A DNA stretch of 64,000 bases, taken from contig NZ_FOPC01000003.1 of NCBI RefSeq assembly GCF_900113375.1, positions 285,376 through 349,375 on the forward strand. The letters run 5' to 3'. A program made the position numbers and the translations under genes. Positions 44,988 to 53,204 of this stretch are shown in pieces; within the stretch, counting starts at the first letter, position 1, and each line of letters starts with the position of its first letter. The notes beneath the pieces are model-generated. The model searched no databases, was not told where the DNA came from, and was given only the letters and a program-made list of their open reading frames with translations. This stretch comes from Algoriphagus hitonicola. GTDB taxonomy: Bacteria; Bacteroidota; Bacteroidia; Cytophagales; Cyclobacteriaceae.

Positions 44988-45650
44988 ATGCCACTCCTTA
45001 AGCTCGAAGATACTTATTTACACAAGGGAAAAAGAAAAGCATTAGTTGCTGCATTACGAAAAAAAGGCATCAAAAGTGAGCGGGTTCTACACGCCATTAA
45101 TACACTTCCTAGACATTTTTTCTTTGACTCTGCACTGATATCGCACGCTTACGAAGACAAGGCCTTCCCGATCGGCGAAGGTCAGACAATATCTCAACCC
45201 TACACGGTGGCTTTCCAAACAGAACTCCTCGACATCAAAGAAGGTGATAAGGTACTCGAAATCGGTACAGGTTCGGGATATCAGGCCAGCATTCTCCATT
45301 TATTGGGTGCGGAGGTCTATACGATAGAATATCAAAAGAAGCTTTTTGAGACCACTCAAAAATTTTTAAAACGGCTTGGGATCGACATGCACCTTTTCTA
45401 CGGGGACGGAAGTGCAGGACTTTCTCAGCATGCACCTTATGACAAAATCCTAGTTACAGCCGGAGCGCCCGTGATTCCGGATGCACTGATTCAGCAACTC
45501 AAAGTCGGTGGAATCCTCGTCATCCCGGTCGGTGATCGCAGCCTTCAGACCATGGTGAGAATTACCAAAACCGGCCCAAGCAAAGTGGAAAGAGAGGAAT
45601 TTGACGGATTTGCATTTGTCCCCCTTTTGGGAAAAGATGGATGGAGATAA
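44988..45650 (+). CDS. pcm: Protein-L-isoaspartate O-methyltransferase
   Basis: A 220-residue methyltransferase that repairs damaged Asp/Asn residues in proteins using S-adenosylmethionine. PIGEGQTISQPYTVAFQTELL near 57-77 binds the isoaspartyl substrate; the SAM motif is VLEIGTGSGYQASIL near 87-101, followed by YDKILVTAGAPVIPDALIQQL near 146-166. Length is standard. It is followed by a thioesterase gene with its own promoter-like box. Confidence 0.94.
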   Translation: MPLLKLEDTYLHKGKRKALVAALRKKGIKSERVLHAINTLPRHFFFDSALISHAYEDKAFPIGEGQTISQPYTVAFQTELLDIKEGDKVLEIGTGSGYQASILHLLGAEVYTIEYQKKLFETTQKFLKRLGIDMHLFYGDGSAGLSQHAPYDKILVTAGAPVIPDALIQQLKVGGILVIPVGDRSLQTMVRITKTGPSKVEREEFDGFAFVPLLGKDGWR

Positions 45651-45717
45651 AAACAGAATTTTCAAAATAATATTCTGATTTTAATCTTTCATTTTCTGTT
45701 CAGAAAAATTTTATTCT

Positions 45718-45725
45718 TATTTTTG
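45718..45725 (+). promoter_or_regulatory. Candidate -7 box
   Basis: TATTTTTG fits TAnnTTTG, 14 bases before the thioesterase ATG, implying a very short leader. Confidence 0.45.
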
Positions 45726-45739
45726 AAAAAAACATCGGT

Positions 45740-46267
45740 ATGTCAAAGAAAAAATTTGCCAAGGAATCTGCTACTATCATGACAGAGATGGTGCTACCAA
45801 ACGATACCAATACACTCAATAATCTAATGGGTGGAAGATTGATGCATTGGATGGATGTGGTAGCTGCGATTGCCGCTCAAAAACACTCCAATCGAATCGT
45901 GGTCACCGCATCTGCTGACAGTATTTCATTCAAACAACCGATCGCACTTGGCAACGTGGTTACCTTGCAATCAAAAGTAACACGGGCATTTAATTCTTCT
46001 ATGGAAGTATTTATCGAAGTGAGTGCAGAGGATATTCCAGCCAGCAAAAAAACCATCACTCACCGGGCTTTTTTCACTTTTGTGGCGGTGGACCAAAACG
46101 GCAAACCCATCGAAATCCCGGAGGTGGTTCCCGAAACAGCAGAGGAAATCGAATTATTTGACGGAGCTTTGAGAAGAAGACAACTACGGCTCGTTCTTGC
46201 CAAGCGAATGAAACCTGAAGATGCGATGGAGCTGAAGTCCATTTTCAACCTTGATATCACAAAATAA
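45740..46267 (+). CDS. Acyl-CoA thioesterase (hotdog, YciA/ACOT type)
   Basis: A 175-residue hotdog-fold thioesterase. MVLPNDTNTLNNLMGGRLMHWMDVVAAIAAQKHS contains the family's N-(x)-G-G-x-L-M-x-W-M-D catalytic helix with the expected Asn and Asp; VTASADSISFKQPI follows. It cleaves acyl-CoA to free acid and CoA; the chain length is not predictable. Its C-terminal 35 residues, ending with LNLDITK-like sequence, are a helical extension. A clear hairpin terminator follows. Confidence 0.9.
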   Translation: MSKKKFAKESATIMTEMVLPNDTNTLNNLMGGRLMHWMDVVAAIAAQKHSNRIVVTASADSISFKQPIALGNVVTLQSKVTRAFNSSMEVFIEVSAEDIPASKKTITHRAFFTFVAVDQNGKPIEIPEVVPETAEEIELFDGALRRRQLRLVLAKRMKPEDAMELKSIFNLDITK

Positions 46268-46271
46268 ACCG

Positions 46272-46302
46272 AAAGGGAAGACAATAAATCTTCCCTTTTT
46301 TT
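46272..46302 (+). terminator. Intrinsic terminator
   Basis: AAAGGGAAGA pairs with TCTTCCCTTT across a seven-base loop and is followed by T residues. Confidence 0.88.
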
Positions 46303-46335
46303 GGCTTGAGTTTAATTTTTGACCAATTTTCAGCT

Positions 46336-46908
46336 ATGGAAAAAAGCACGCTCGGTCAACTCCAGTATATCCTTACAGAAGATCTATTTCTCGTCAAGGA
46401 AGACATTCCCAATCTAATACGGCAAACCAAACAAAACAGACCTCATCCAACTGAAAGTAAAGAATATCCTTCGGAAAAAGTAGAATCAGAGGACACCACC
46501 TCTATCGTGGAAGAGCCAATCAATCCGGAACCCATTCCTGTCAAAGGGCAATTTGAAAAAGGAATTCTGATTCTTTACGAAGAGGATCAGTTGAGCGATG
46601 AAATCATGGAACTCCTGTCTAAAATCCTTCAGGCAGTCGGACTTTCGATGAACTCAGTAGGGTTGCTTTCGAGTGAGGGACTGTCGGGCAGAAGCTTAGA
46701 AGAGTTTAATGCGCTCAATGCCCATACGGTGATTAAATTTGGGAGAATCCAGCATCCAATCAATTCCCTTCCAATCAATAATTACCACATTTACACCGAA
46801 GAAGAAACCGAATATCTATTTGCGGATTCGCTCAGTCAAATCGCAGAAAACAAAGAACTCAAAGGAAAACTCTGGAACAATCTCAAAATTCTTTTCAACC
46901 TCGCTTAA
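46336..46908 (+). CDS. Uncharacterised protein, possibly DNA polymerase III psi-like
   Basis: A 190-residue soluble protein. MEKSTLGQLQYILTEDLFLV starts a short helical head; residues about 45-75 are a charged, Pro/Glu-rich linker; the rest is an alpha/beta domain with ILILYEEDQLSDEIMELLSKILQAVGL, then VIKFGRI and YHIYTEEE. The strand-helix order is a little like HolD (psi subunit of the polymerase III clamp loader), but that is a loose impression. The ATG at 46336 is used rather than the in-frame TTG at 46306. It heads a tight four-gene run. Confidence 0.6.
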   Translation: MEKSTLGQLQYILTEDLFLVKEDIPNLIRQTKQNRPHPTESKEYPSEKVESEDTTSIVEEPINPEPIPVKGQFEKGILILYEEDQLSDEIMELLSKILQAVGLSMNSVGLLSSEGLSGRSLEEFNALNAHTVIKFGRIQHPINSLPINNYHIYTEEETEYLFADSLSQIAENKELKGKLWNNLKILFNLA

Positions 46909-46916
46909 TCTTATCC

Positions 46917-47234
46917 ATGACACTCAATTCTGAACAAACCACCTGGGCAAAACGATTCAAATGGATCAGTTTGATCGAAGGACTTTCCTTTTTGATTCTC
47001 TTATTTATCGCTATGCCGCTCAAATACATCTATGATTCTCCCCTTGCGGTCACCTATGTGGGTTGGGCTCATGGTCTTCTTTTCATGATCTACATTTATG
47101 TGGTTTTCCCGACGGCATCTAAATTGAAATGGAATTTTAGCCGAACGCTATTTGCTCTAATCGCTTCGGTTCTCCCATTTGGTCCTTTTATATTTCACCG
47201 AAATCTCAAAAAAAGTCAGAAAGTTGATTTTTAA
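46917..47234 (+). CDS. DUF3817 integral membrane protein
   Basis: A 105-residue inner-membrane protein with three helices, fitting the DUF3817 family: RFKWISLIEGLSFLILLFIAMPLKY near 13-37, then YVGWAHGLLFMIYIYVV near 47-63 and LIASVLPFGPFIFHRNLKK at the end. Function unknown. It starts eight bases after the preceding gene and its stop codon abuts the start of the kinase-like gene, so all are likely one transcript. Confidence 0.82.
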   Translation: MTLNSEQTTWAKRFKWISLIEGLSFLILLFIAMPLKYIYDSPLAVTYVGWAHGLLFMIYIYVVFPTASKLKWNFSRTLFALIASVLPFGPFIFHRNLKKSQKVDF

Positions 47235-48254
47235 ATGGCACTGATCAGTAAAAAAAAGAAAGTTTATGCCATAAGTTCTGCACTCAGAGGTTACTTGATC
47301 GATTATGCCCGGGAAGTGGATATTCCCATACATTATCACGAACTCCTGAGGTATTCCAATTCGATAGCGCTGTACGATTCCAAAGAACAGGACACACTAT
47401 GGGAAACGGTTTTTTATGATCAATCGGATCGGGAGGAAATCCACCTCAACGTCAAGAAAATCTATGCTTTGCTCAAGGCCGGCGGAGACATGTCAGTCAT
47501 GGAGCACCTCTATGTGGACCGGATAGATTTATGCATTTATGGCAATACTCAGCCTTTTCGGGTCCGAATAGTCAACCGGATCAATGATAATTTTGATTAT
47601 TTCTATATCAAAAATGCCGACGCTTCGAGAGTGTACGGCTTGGAGTTGGAGCATTTGCTTTCCCCTAATAGAATCAGCTATTTGGTACATCAAAATACCC
47701 TGATCGAAGAGCATATCGCAGGAATTCCCGGAGATAAATTTATGCGGGTTCATATGGATGATCCTCATATAAACCCCATCCGTCTTGCCAAGGAATTTGT
47801 GAAGTTCAATGAGCGCTGTTTTGTGCGACTTTTGGGAGATATGCACTCTTCGAATTTTGTCATAGACGTGACACCTGATTTTGAGGAGACACACTATCGG
47901 ATTCGAGCCATTGATTTTGATCAGCAATCCTATGAAGGAAAAAAATCAATTTACCTTCCCCAATATTTCAAGGAAAACAATGTGCTAATCAACCTCGGGA
48001 TGAAGTACATCACATCGGAATCCATGCGCCAATATCAGCGAGAGGAGCGCTCACTTATAGCTAGCCGGGTGAAATCCTCCCATTTTGAAATCGAGGATAT
48101 CCTCATGGCTATGGAGCAGGACGACATAGCTCCGATAGACAATATTGTGAGCCTTCGGGAAGAACTAGCCAGACATTATCAAAATGATAAATTTTTATCC
48201 TGTAAAAACATGGGGAATATTCTAAGAATTAGCTTGGAGCAAGTCCTGTTTTAA
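47235..48254 (+). CDS. Divergent aminoglycoside-phosphotransferase/kinase-like protein
   Basis: A 339-residue soluble protein without an evident family name. It shows, in order, the hallmarks of a protein-kinase-like fold: FYIKNADASRVYGLELEHLL (Lys126 and Glu137 or Glu139, the ATP salt-bridge candidates), EEHIAGIPGD at 158-167 (hinge), LLGDMHSSNFVID at 199-211 (catalytic loop of GDxHxxN form) and IRAIDFDQ at 223-230 (metal-binding Asp). The C-terminal 100 residues are helical. The substrate is unknown; it could be a small molecule or a protein. Zero bases separate it from the DUF3817 gene. Confidence 0.68.
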   Translation: MALISKKKKVYAISSALRGYLIDYAREVDIPIHYHELLRYSNSIALYDSKEQDTLWETVFYDQSDREEIHLNVKKIYALLKAGGDMSVMEHLYVDRIDLCIYGNTQPFRVRIVNRINDNFDYFYIKNADASRVYGLELEHLLSPNRISYLVHQNTLIEEHIAGIPGDKFMRVHMDDPHINPIRLAKEFVKFNERCFVRLLGDMHSSNFVIDVTPDFEETHYRIRAIDFDQQSYEGKKSIYLPQYFKENNVLINLGMKYITSESMRQYQREERSLIASRVKSSHFEIEDILMAMEQDDIAPIDNIVSLREELARHYQNDKFLSCKNMGNILRISLEQVLF

Positions 48255-48258
48255 AAGC

Positions 48259-49053
48259 ATGCAAAAGACGACTTTTCATATTTCAGAGATGGACTGCCCA
48301 TCAGAAGAAAACCTGATCAGAGTAAAACTTCAGGGTTTGAAAAGTGTAAAAGGACTCCAATTTGATCTAGAAAAGCGGAAACTCCATGTCTATGAAGATA
48401 TTCCCAGCCCAGAACTCAACAAAATCCTAGATTCTTTAAACCTAGGAAGCAAAGTAATCCAAACCGAAGCGATAAATCCCGCAGATCTACCAGAGTCCCA
48501 TAAACCTGAAAAAAAATTACTCTGGACAGTTTTGGGAATAAATTTTGGTTTTTTTGTGATTGAAATGCTTTTTGGGTGGATTTCAGGTTCGGTCGGTTTG
48601 ATCGCTGATAGCTTGGATATGCTCGCCGATAGTTTTGTTTATGGGATTAGTATTTTGGCCGTGGGAGCGGGGATCAACAGGCAGAAAAAAATAGCGGGTA
48701 TTGCAGGCATCTTTCAATTGGTCTTGGCCATTCTGGGTTTTTTGGAAGTCATCAGACGATATCTAAAGGTGGATGAAAATCCTGACTACAAAATGATGAT
48801 TATCATTTCAGCTTTTGCTTTGATTGCAAACGCAATCTGCCTCTATCTCCTTCAAAAATCAAGGAGTGAAGCTGCCCACATGAAAGCCAGCATGATTTTC
48901 ACCTCCAATGACATTTTGATCAATTTAGGAGTAATTACCGCTGGTTTTATGGTTTTATGGCTTGACTCTCCTCTTCCGGATTTACTAATCGGAACGCTAG
49001 TTTTTGGATTGGTAACCCAAGGAGCCATCAGAATTTTCAAATTGTCCTATTAA
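48259..49053 (+). CDS. Cation diffusion facilitator-like transporter with HMA-like N-terminus
   Basis: A 264-residue membrane protein. Residues 1-70 resemble a heavy-metal-associated domain (TFHISEMDCPSEENLIRVKLQGL), but only one Cys of the usual CxxC is present. Residues about 88-262 are six helices of a CDF-type transporter, with GLIADSLDMLADSFVYG near 115-131 as the first metal site and MKASMIFTSNDILINLGV near 212-229 as the second; the His-Asp pairs of classic zinc exporters are replaced by Asp and Asn. Substrate metal therefore uncertain. Four bases downstream of the kinase-like gene. Confidence 0.78.
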   Translation: MQKTTFHISEMDCPSEENLIRVKLQGLKSVKGLQFDLEKRKLHVYEDIPSPELNKILDSLNLGSKVIQTEAINPADLPESHKPEKKLLWTVLGINFGFFVIEMLFGWISGSVGLIADSLDMLADSFVYGISILAVGAGINRQKKIAGIAGIFQLVLAILGFLEVIRRYLKVDENPDYKMMIIISAFALIANAICLYLLQKSRSEAAHMKASMIFTSNDILINLGVITAGFMVLWLDSPLPDLLIGTLVFGLVTQGAIRIFKLSY

Positions 49054-49169
49054 CAATTTCGCAGATGCATTTTTATTGGTGGATTTTTGCAGTTGACGTA
49101 TATAAAAATTCAATTAAAAACTAGGAGTCTTTTATTCAATTCCAGTAAATTAAAATTGGTAAATTCCAA

Positions 49170-49198
49170 TTGATAATACGTTAAAACATATACTTTTG
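49170..49198 (+). promoter_or_regulatory. Bacteroidota promoter of the response-regulator gene
   Basis: TTG at 49170-49172 and TACTTTTG at 49191-49198 are separated by 18 bases, matching the Bacteroidota -33 and -7 elements. The GTG start at 49227 lies about 22 bases after the expected transcription start. Confidence 0.65.
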
Positions 49199-49226
49199 CA
49201 TTCGAAATCAAAAGTACAAACAGGAA

Positions 49227-49652
49227 GTGTATAAGCTCAGTGAGATTATTTTTGTAGATGATGATGCCATTGTCAAAATGGTGGGAATAAAAATTTTAAA
49301 AAATATCGGCTATGATGGCCCAATTAGTCAGTTTGGAAATGGGCAAGAGGCGATTGAAGAACTTAAATCTAGGATCGAAGCAAATTCCATTAAAAAGTTA
49401 GAATTTCCGATACTTTTACTGTTGGACATCAATATGCCCGTGATGGACGCATGGGGATTTTTGGATGAGTTTCGACAGCTACCGGATTCTATTCGTCAGC
49501 ATTTTTTTATAGCCATTATCACGAGTTCGATCAGTCCTCAGGACAAGGAACAAGCGATGACCTACTCCGATGTAAAAGATTACATCCAAAAACCCATTTC
49601 CCCTAAATACATGTCGGATTTTCTAAAAGAACACGGACTTTTAGAAGAATAA
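49227..49652 (+). CDS. Single-domain response regulator (CheY-like)
   Basis: A 141-residue receiver domain with no output domain. IIFVDDDAIVKMVGIKIL gives the acidic pocket (Asp near 11-13), LLLLDINMPVMDAWGFL supplies the phospho-accepting Asp, IAIITSSIS the conserved Thr or Ser, and VKDYIQKPIS the Lys-Pro. The start is GTG at 49227; no in-frame ATG is close by. No histidine kinase is adjacent, so it is an orphan regulator, probably acting by protein contact. Confidence 0.9.
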   Translation: MYKLSEIIFVDDDAIVKMVGIKILKNIGYDGPISQFGNGQEAIEELKSRIEANSIKKLEFPILLLLDINMPVMDAWGFLDEFRQLPDSIRQHFFIAIITSSISPQDKEQAMTYSDVKDYIQKPISPKYMSDFLKEHGLLEE

Positions 49653-49657
49653 AAGTT

Positions 49658-50245
49658 TTACCATTTTTTCAACTCTTCATAAATCAGATGAACCGGAAAT
49701 CCCATCACGGTATAGTAGGAGCCCTCTATTCTTGATACTCCGACAAAACCAATCCACTCCTGAATCCCATATCCGCCAGCCTTGTCAAAAGGCCCGTAAT
49801 TTTTTACATAATGCCATATTTCCTCTTCTGACAAAAAACGAAAAGTCACTAGGGTTTCATCCTCTAAGGTCGTTCGTTTTCCCTTATCCACAATTGTCAC
49901 TGCAGTCATCACTTTGTGAGTCGTGCCCGACAAACTTTTGATCATATCAAACGCTTCCTGATCCGAATGCGGCTTTCCCAAAATATGGCCTTCCTGAATT
50001 ACCACCGTGTCGGAAGTGATTAATATTTCATCTTCCGCCAATTGCTCTGCATAAGATTCAGCCTTGAGTTTAGAAAGATAAGCAGCCACATAATCCGCCG
50101 GAATATCCGCCGGAACGGTTTCATCAATCGGATGAGCTTTGACTTCAAAATCAATTTCCAACCCTCTCAAAAGCTCTCTTCTACGTGGAGAATTGGAAGC
50201 TAGGATGATTTTCTTGTTTTTAATTTTTTCCAAAAAAGGCGTCAT
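49658..50245 (-). CDS. maf: Maf-family nucleoside triphosphate pyrophosphatase
   Basis: A 195-residue enzyme that hydrolyses non-canonical or modified nucleotides. ILASNSPRRRELL near residues 14-26 is the Maf signature; ITSDTVVIQEGHILGKP near 80-96 holds the catalytic Asp, and DKAGGYGIQEW near 147-157 is the C-terminal signature. The ATG at 50245 (MTPFLEKIK) is chosen; ATGs at 50263 and 50281 give longer N-termini. It overlaps the DUF1015 stop by 26 bases, being the last gene of accC-DUF1015-maf. Confidence 0.88.
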   Translation of the reverse strand: MTPFLEKIKNKKIILASNSPRRRELLRGLEIDFEVKAHPIDETVPADIPADYVAAYLSKLKAESYAEQLAEDEILITSDTVVIQEGHILGKPHSDQEAFDMIKSLSGTTHKVMTAVTIVDKGKRTTLEDETLVTFRFLSEEEIWHYVKNYGPFDKAGGYGIQEWIGFVGVSRIEGSYYTVMGFPVHLIYEELKKW

Positions 50246-51524
50246 ATTCGTATTCAAATTCATCTTGGTCGATACTCGCAAAAATTAAACCGCTCAAAGC
50301 CTTGGGATAGAAATAAGTCGACTTTTGAGGCATCAAATAACCGGATTTGCACACATCCAAAACCTGAGACATTTCCAGTTCGCGAGTGATGATGGCAAAA
50401 CTCGCTTTTTGGGACTGTACTTCTCGAAGACATTTGGAGAAATTCCGTTCATAGACCAGATTTTCCTTATTTCGTTGTTCTTCATGTGGAATCCCCAAAA
50501 CCCTACGGAAAAGTACTTCGTGTAAAATCACCAAGTCCAATTTCCTTAAAACTTCCGGCATTTCCTGATTGATTTGATCAAAAAGCTCCGGTTTGAGTTC
50601 GATGATGTAGGCTTCATCTTCGATCAAAAGACCAAACTTCCGAACCCGTCGGAAAGTATATGTACCTAATTCTTCAGGGTCAGAAAACGGTTTAATTAAA
50701 AACCATTCCTTGAGTTTTTCGAAAAATTGAGGTTTAATCAAATCCAGATCATAGTATAATCTGTGGGTCGGGAGAATTTTCAGATCATCCGAGGCAGCAT
50801 TGGTTAGATACATCAAATGATAATCATGAGCTTTCCATTTTTTATCTTGAAAGGCCTTACTCCTACTTTTTCGATAGGCAATCGCTCCTTCCAGTCGATG
50901 ATGTCCATCCGCCAGGATGATTTGCTTTTTCTTAATAAGCCTCAAAAATCTACGAATTACATCTGCATCATGAATCACCGCGAGTACTTCCCGGACACCC
51001 TGATAATCTTCTACCTCATAAATCGGAGAACTCATCGCCGCATCCATGTATTGCTCCAGCTGAAAATCCGAATCTACATACAATCCATGTGTGGGACTGG
51101 CTTGCATTTGAGTAGCCGCCAGGAGATCCACCCGATCATTGACTGCGGAAACAATGGTATTCTCATGACGTAAAATCACGCCCTCATCCCAATCGTAGGC
51201 TTTTATCTGAATGATGAAGCCTTTGCGGCAGCGCTCATTTTCCTCTCCCGGAAGTCGAAAATACTGATAGTAAACGTAGACTCCGGGGAGTTGATCCTGA
51301 GTAATCACTCCTTTAGCTTTCCAATCCAAGATCGTCTTTTTCGCATTTTCTATCGGATGAGGCTGATGCGGGACAGAAAGATGAATGGCATTGTAGGGAT
51401 TTTTGTAGAGTTGCTCACGCTGCTGCGAAGAAACCACATCAAACAGCGGTGCGCTAAGTTCTTCTATTCGCTCAGAAAAACTATCCGAATATCTCCAAGC
51501 TCTGAAGGGTAAAATTTCTGCCAT
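50220..51524 (-). CDS. DUF1015 family protein
   Basis: A 434-residue cytoplasmic protein of the DUF1015 family. It begins with LPFRAWRYSD and has ADGHHRLEGAIAYRK near 220-234; the DGHHR motif is shared with ParB-like and SerK/SbnI kinases, so a kinase-like activity is conceivable but not shown. IPTHRLYYDL and the C-terminal YFYPKALSGLIF also fit the family. It starts two bases after the accC stop and overlaps maf, indicating one operon. Confidence 0.85.
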   Translation of the reverse strand: MAEILPFRAWRYSDSFSERIEELSAPLFDVVSSQQREQLYKNPYNAIHLSVPHQPHPIENAKKTILDWKAKGVITQDQLPGVYVYYQYFRLPGEENERCRKGFIIQIKAYDWDEGVILRHENTIVSAVNDRVDLLAATQMQASPTHGLYVDSDFQLEQYMDAAMSSPIYEVEDYQGVREVLAVIHDADVIRRFLRLIKKKQIILADGHHRLEGAIAYRKSRSKAFQDKKWKAHDYHLMYLTNAASDDLKILPTHRLYYDLDLIKPQFFEKLKEWFLIKPFSDPEELGTYTFRRVRKFGLLIEDEAYIIELKPELFDQINQEMPEVLRKLDLVILHEVLFRRVLGIPHEEQRNKENLVYERNFSKCLREVQSQKASFAIITRELEMSQVLDVCKSGYLMPQKSTYFYPKALSGLIFASIDQDEFEYEYDAFFGKN

Positions 51525-51526
51525 AC

Positions 51527-53026
51527 TTATTTCAAACGATTTTTCCAGGCAGAACTTTTTACCGGTGACTGCGCCATGGTATTTTGGACTGCTTCTTTTT
51601 TGGATTTTTGAAAAAACTCCACTGCCAAAGCGGCGAACAATTCTTCTTCTCCAGCAGACAGTTTCTCTTCCAAAACAGCTGGCTCGAAATAGCGTTCGAC
51701 AAATTTGGTATCAAACTGACCAGAAGTAAAGGCTTCGTGCTGAAGCGCAAATTTGCAAAATCCTAACGTCGTCTGTATTCCCGTGATCTGATATTCGTCG
51801 ATTGCCCGTACCGTCCGGTCAATCGCCTCTTGGCGAGTCTCTGCGTAGGTAATCAACTTCGCGATCATGGGATCATAATAGATCGGAATATCCATACCTT
51901 CCTCAAATCCATCATCTACCCGAATTCCCGGGCCTTGAGGACGGACATAAGTGCTTAATTTTCCGATATCGGGAAGGAAATTATTCTTGGGATCTTCTGC
52001 ATATACCCTGACCTCGACGGAGTGTCCCTGAATCCGAAGATCCTCCTGAGCAAAAGTCAGGGATTGTCCTTCGGCTATTTTGATTTGTTCCTTTACCAGA
52101 TCTTTTCCGGTGATCATCTCCGTGACAGGATGCTCCACCTGAAGCCTCGTGTTCATTTCGAGAAAGTAAAAATTCAGCTTTTCATCTACAATAAATTCTA
52201 CTGTCCCAGCTCCATGGTAATCACAGGCTTTTGCCACACCGACTGCGGCTTCTCCCATGGCTTTGCGAAGCTCAGGCGTGACCACCGCTGAAGGAGCTTC
52301 TTCGATTACTTTTTGATGTCGGCGCTGAATCGAACATTCGCGCTCAAATAAATACACAATATTGCCCTGCTGATCCCCAAGCACTTGGATTTCTATATGC
52401 CGGGGCGATGTGATAAATTTTTCGATAAAAACTGCGCCATCACCAAAGGCGGATTCGGCCTCACTGACTGCGCGCTGCATTTGTTCTTCAAACTCCCCTT
52501 CTGATTCTACAATTCGCATTCCTTTACCTCCCCCTCCGGCACTGGCCTTTATCAAAATCGGATAGCCGATTTCAGCCGCTTTACTTTTTGCAAAAGCAAT
52601 GTCTGTAATGGCTTTTTCCATCCCTGGCACCATCGGAATATCGTATTTAGAAACGGCTTGTTTAGCAGCAAGCTTGCTTCCCATGACCTCAATGGCTTCA
52701 GGAGAAGGACCTATGAATATGATCCCCGCCTCTTTTACTTTTCTGGCAAAAGATGCATTCTCTGATAAAAAGCCATATCCGGGGTGAATCGCATCTACTC
52801 CGAGATCTTTACAAAATTTAATTATTTTTTCTCCTAATAAATAGGACTGATTGGAGGGCGGCGGTCCCAGACAAATCGCCTCATCGGCATACTTCACATG
52901 AGGTGACAAACGATCTGCTTCAGAATACACTGCTACCGTTTTTATTCCCATTTCCTGAGCGGAACGCATGATTCTTAGTGCTATTTCCCCTCGGTTGGCA
53001 ACTAAAAGTTTTTTGATTTTAGGCAT
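51527..53026 (-). CDS. accC: Acyl-CoA carboxylase biotin carboxylase subunit
   Basis: A 499-residue ATP-grasp enzyme that carboxylates biotin. KKLLVANRGEIALRIMRSAQ at 5-24, IKASAGGGGKGMRIV near 158-172 (glycine-rich ATP loop), ERECSIQRRHQKVIEEAPS near 230-248 and FLEMNTRLQVEHPVTE near 285-300 are the defining motifs. The C-terminal extension of about 45 residues beyond the usual 450 suggests the propionyl- or methylcrotonyl-CoA type rather than the acetyl-CoA type; the partner carboxyltransferase is not in the window. First gene of a three-gene unit. Confidence 0.93.
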   Translation of the reverse strand: MPKIKKLLVANRGEIALRIMRSAQEMGIKTVAVYSEADRLSPHVKYADEAICLGPPPSNQSYLLGEKIIKFCKDLGVDAIHPGYGFLSENASFARKVKEAGIIFIGPSPEAIEVMGSKLAAKQAVSKYDIPMVPGMEKAITDIAFAKSKAAEIGYPILIKASAGGGGKGMRIVESEGEFEEQMQRAVSEAESAFGDGAVFIEKFITSPRHIEIQVLGDQQGNIVYLFERECSIQRRHQKVIEEAPSAVVTPELRKAMGEAAVGVAKACDYHGAGTVEFIVDEKLNFYFLEMNTRLQVEHPVTEMITGKDLVKEQIKIAEGQSLTFAQEDLRIQGHSVEVRVYAEDPKNNFLPDIGKLSTYVRPQGPGIRVDDGFEEGMDIPIYYDPMIAKLITYAETRQEAIDRTVRAIDEYQITGIQTTLGFCKFALQHEAFTSGQFDTKFVERYFEPAVLEEKLSAGEEELFAALAVEFFQKSKKEAVQNTMAQSPVKSSAWKNRLK

Positions 53027-53122
53027 AATCTCCAGTTAGAATTTGGGCTTTTTTAAAGTCAGAAGCGAATTAAGGAAAATAATTTGAGGAATGTTAAGAA
53101 AACCGCTTATCAGAATTCCTTT

Positions 53123-53154
53123 TTTGCTTGGTAGGCATATTAGTTTTATTTTTG
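53123..53154 (+). promoter_or_regulatory. Bacteroidota promoter of the oxoamine synthase gene
   Basis: TTTG at 53123-53126 and TATTTTTG at 53147-53154, 20 bases apart, match the Bacteroidota -33/-7 pair. The TTG start lies 50 bases downstream. Confidence 0.65.
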
Positions 53155-53204
53155 GCGAATTTTAATGGTTAATTCATTAGAAATTAAACTTAAATCGATA
53201 CGCT

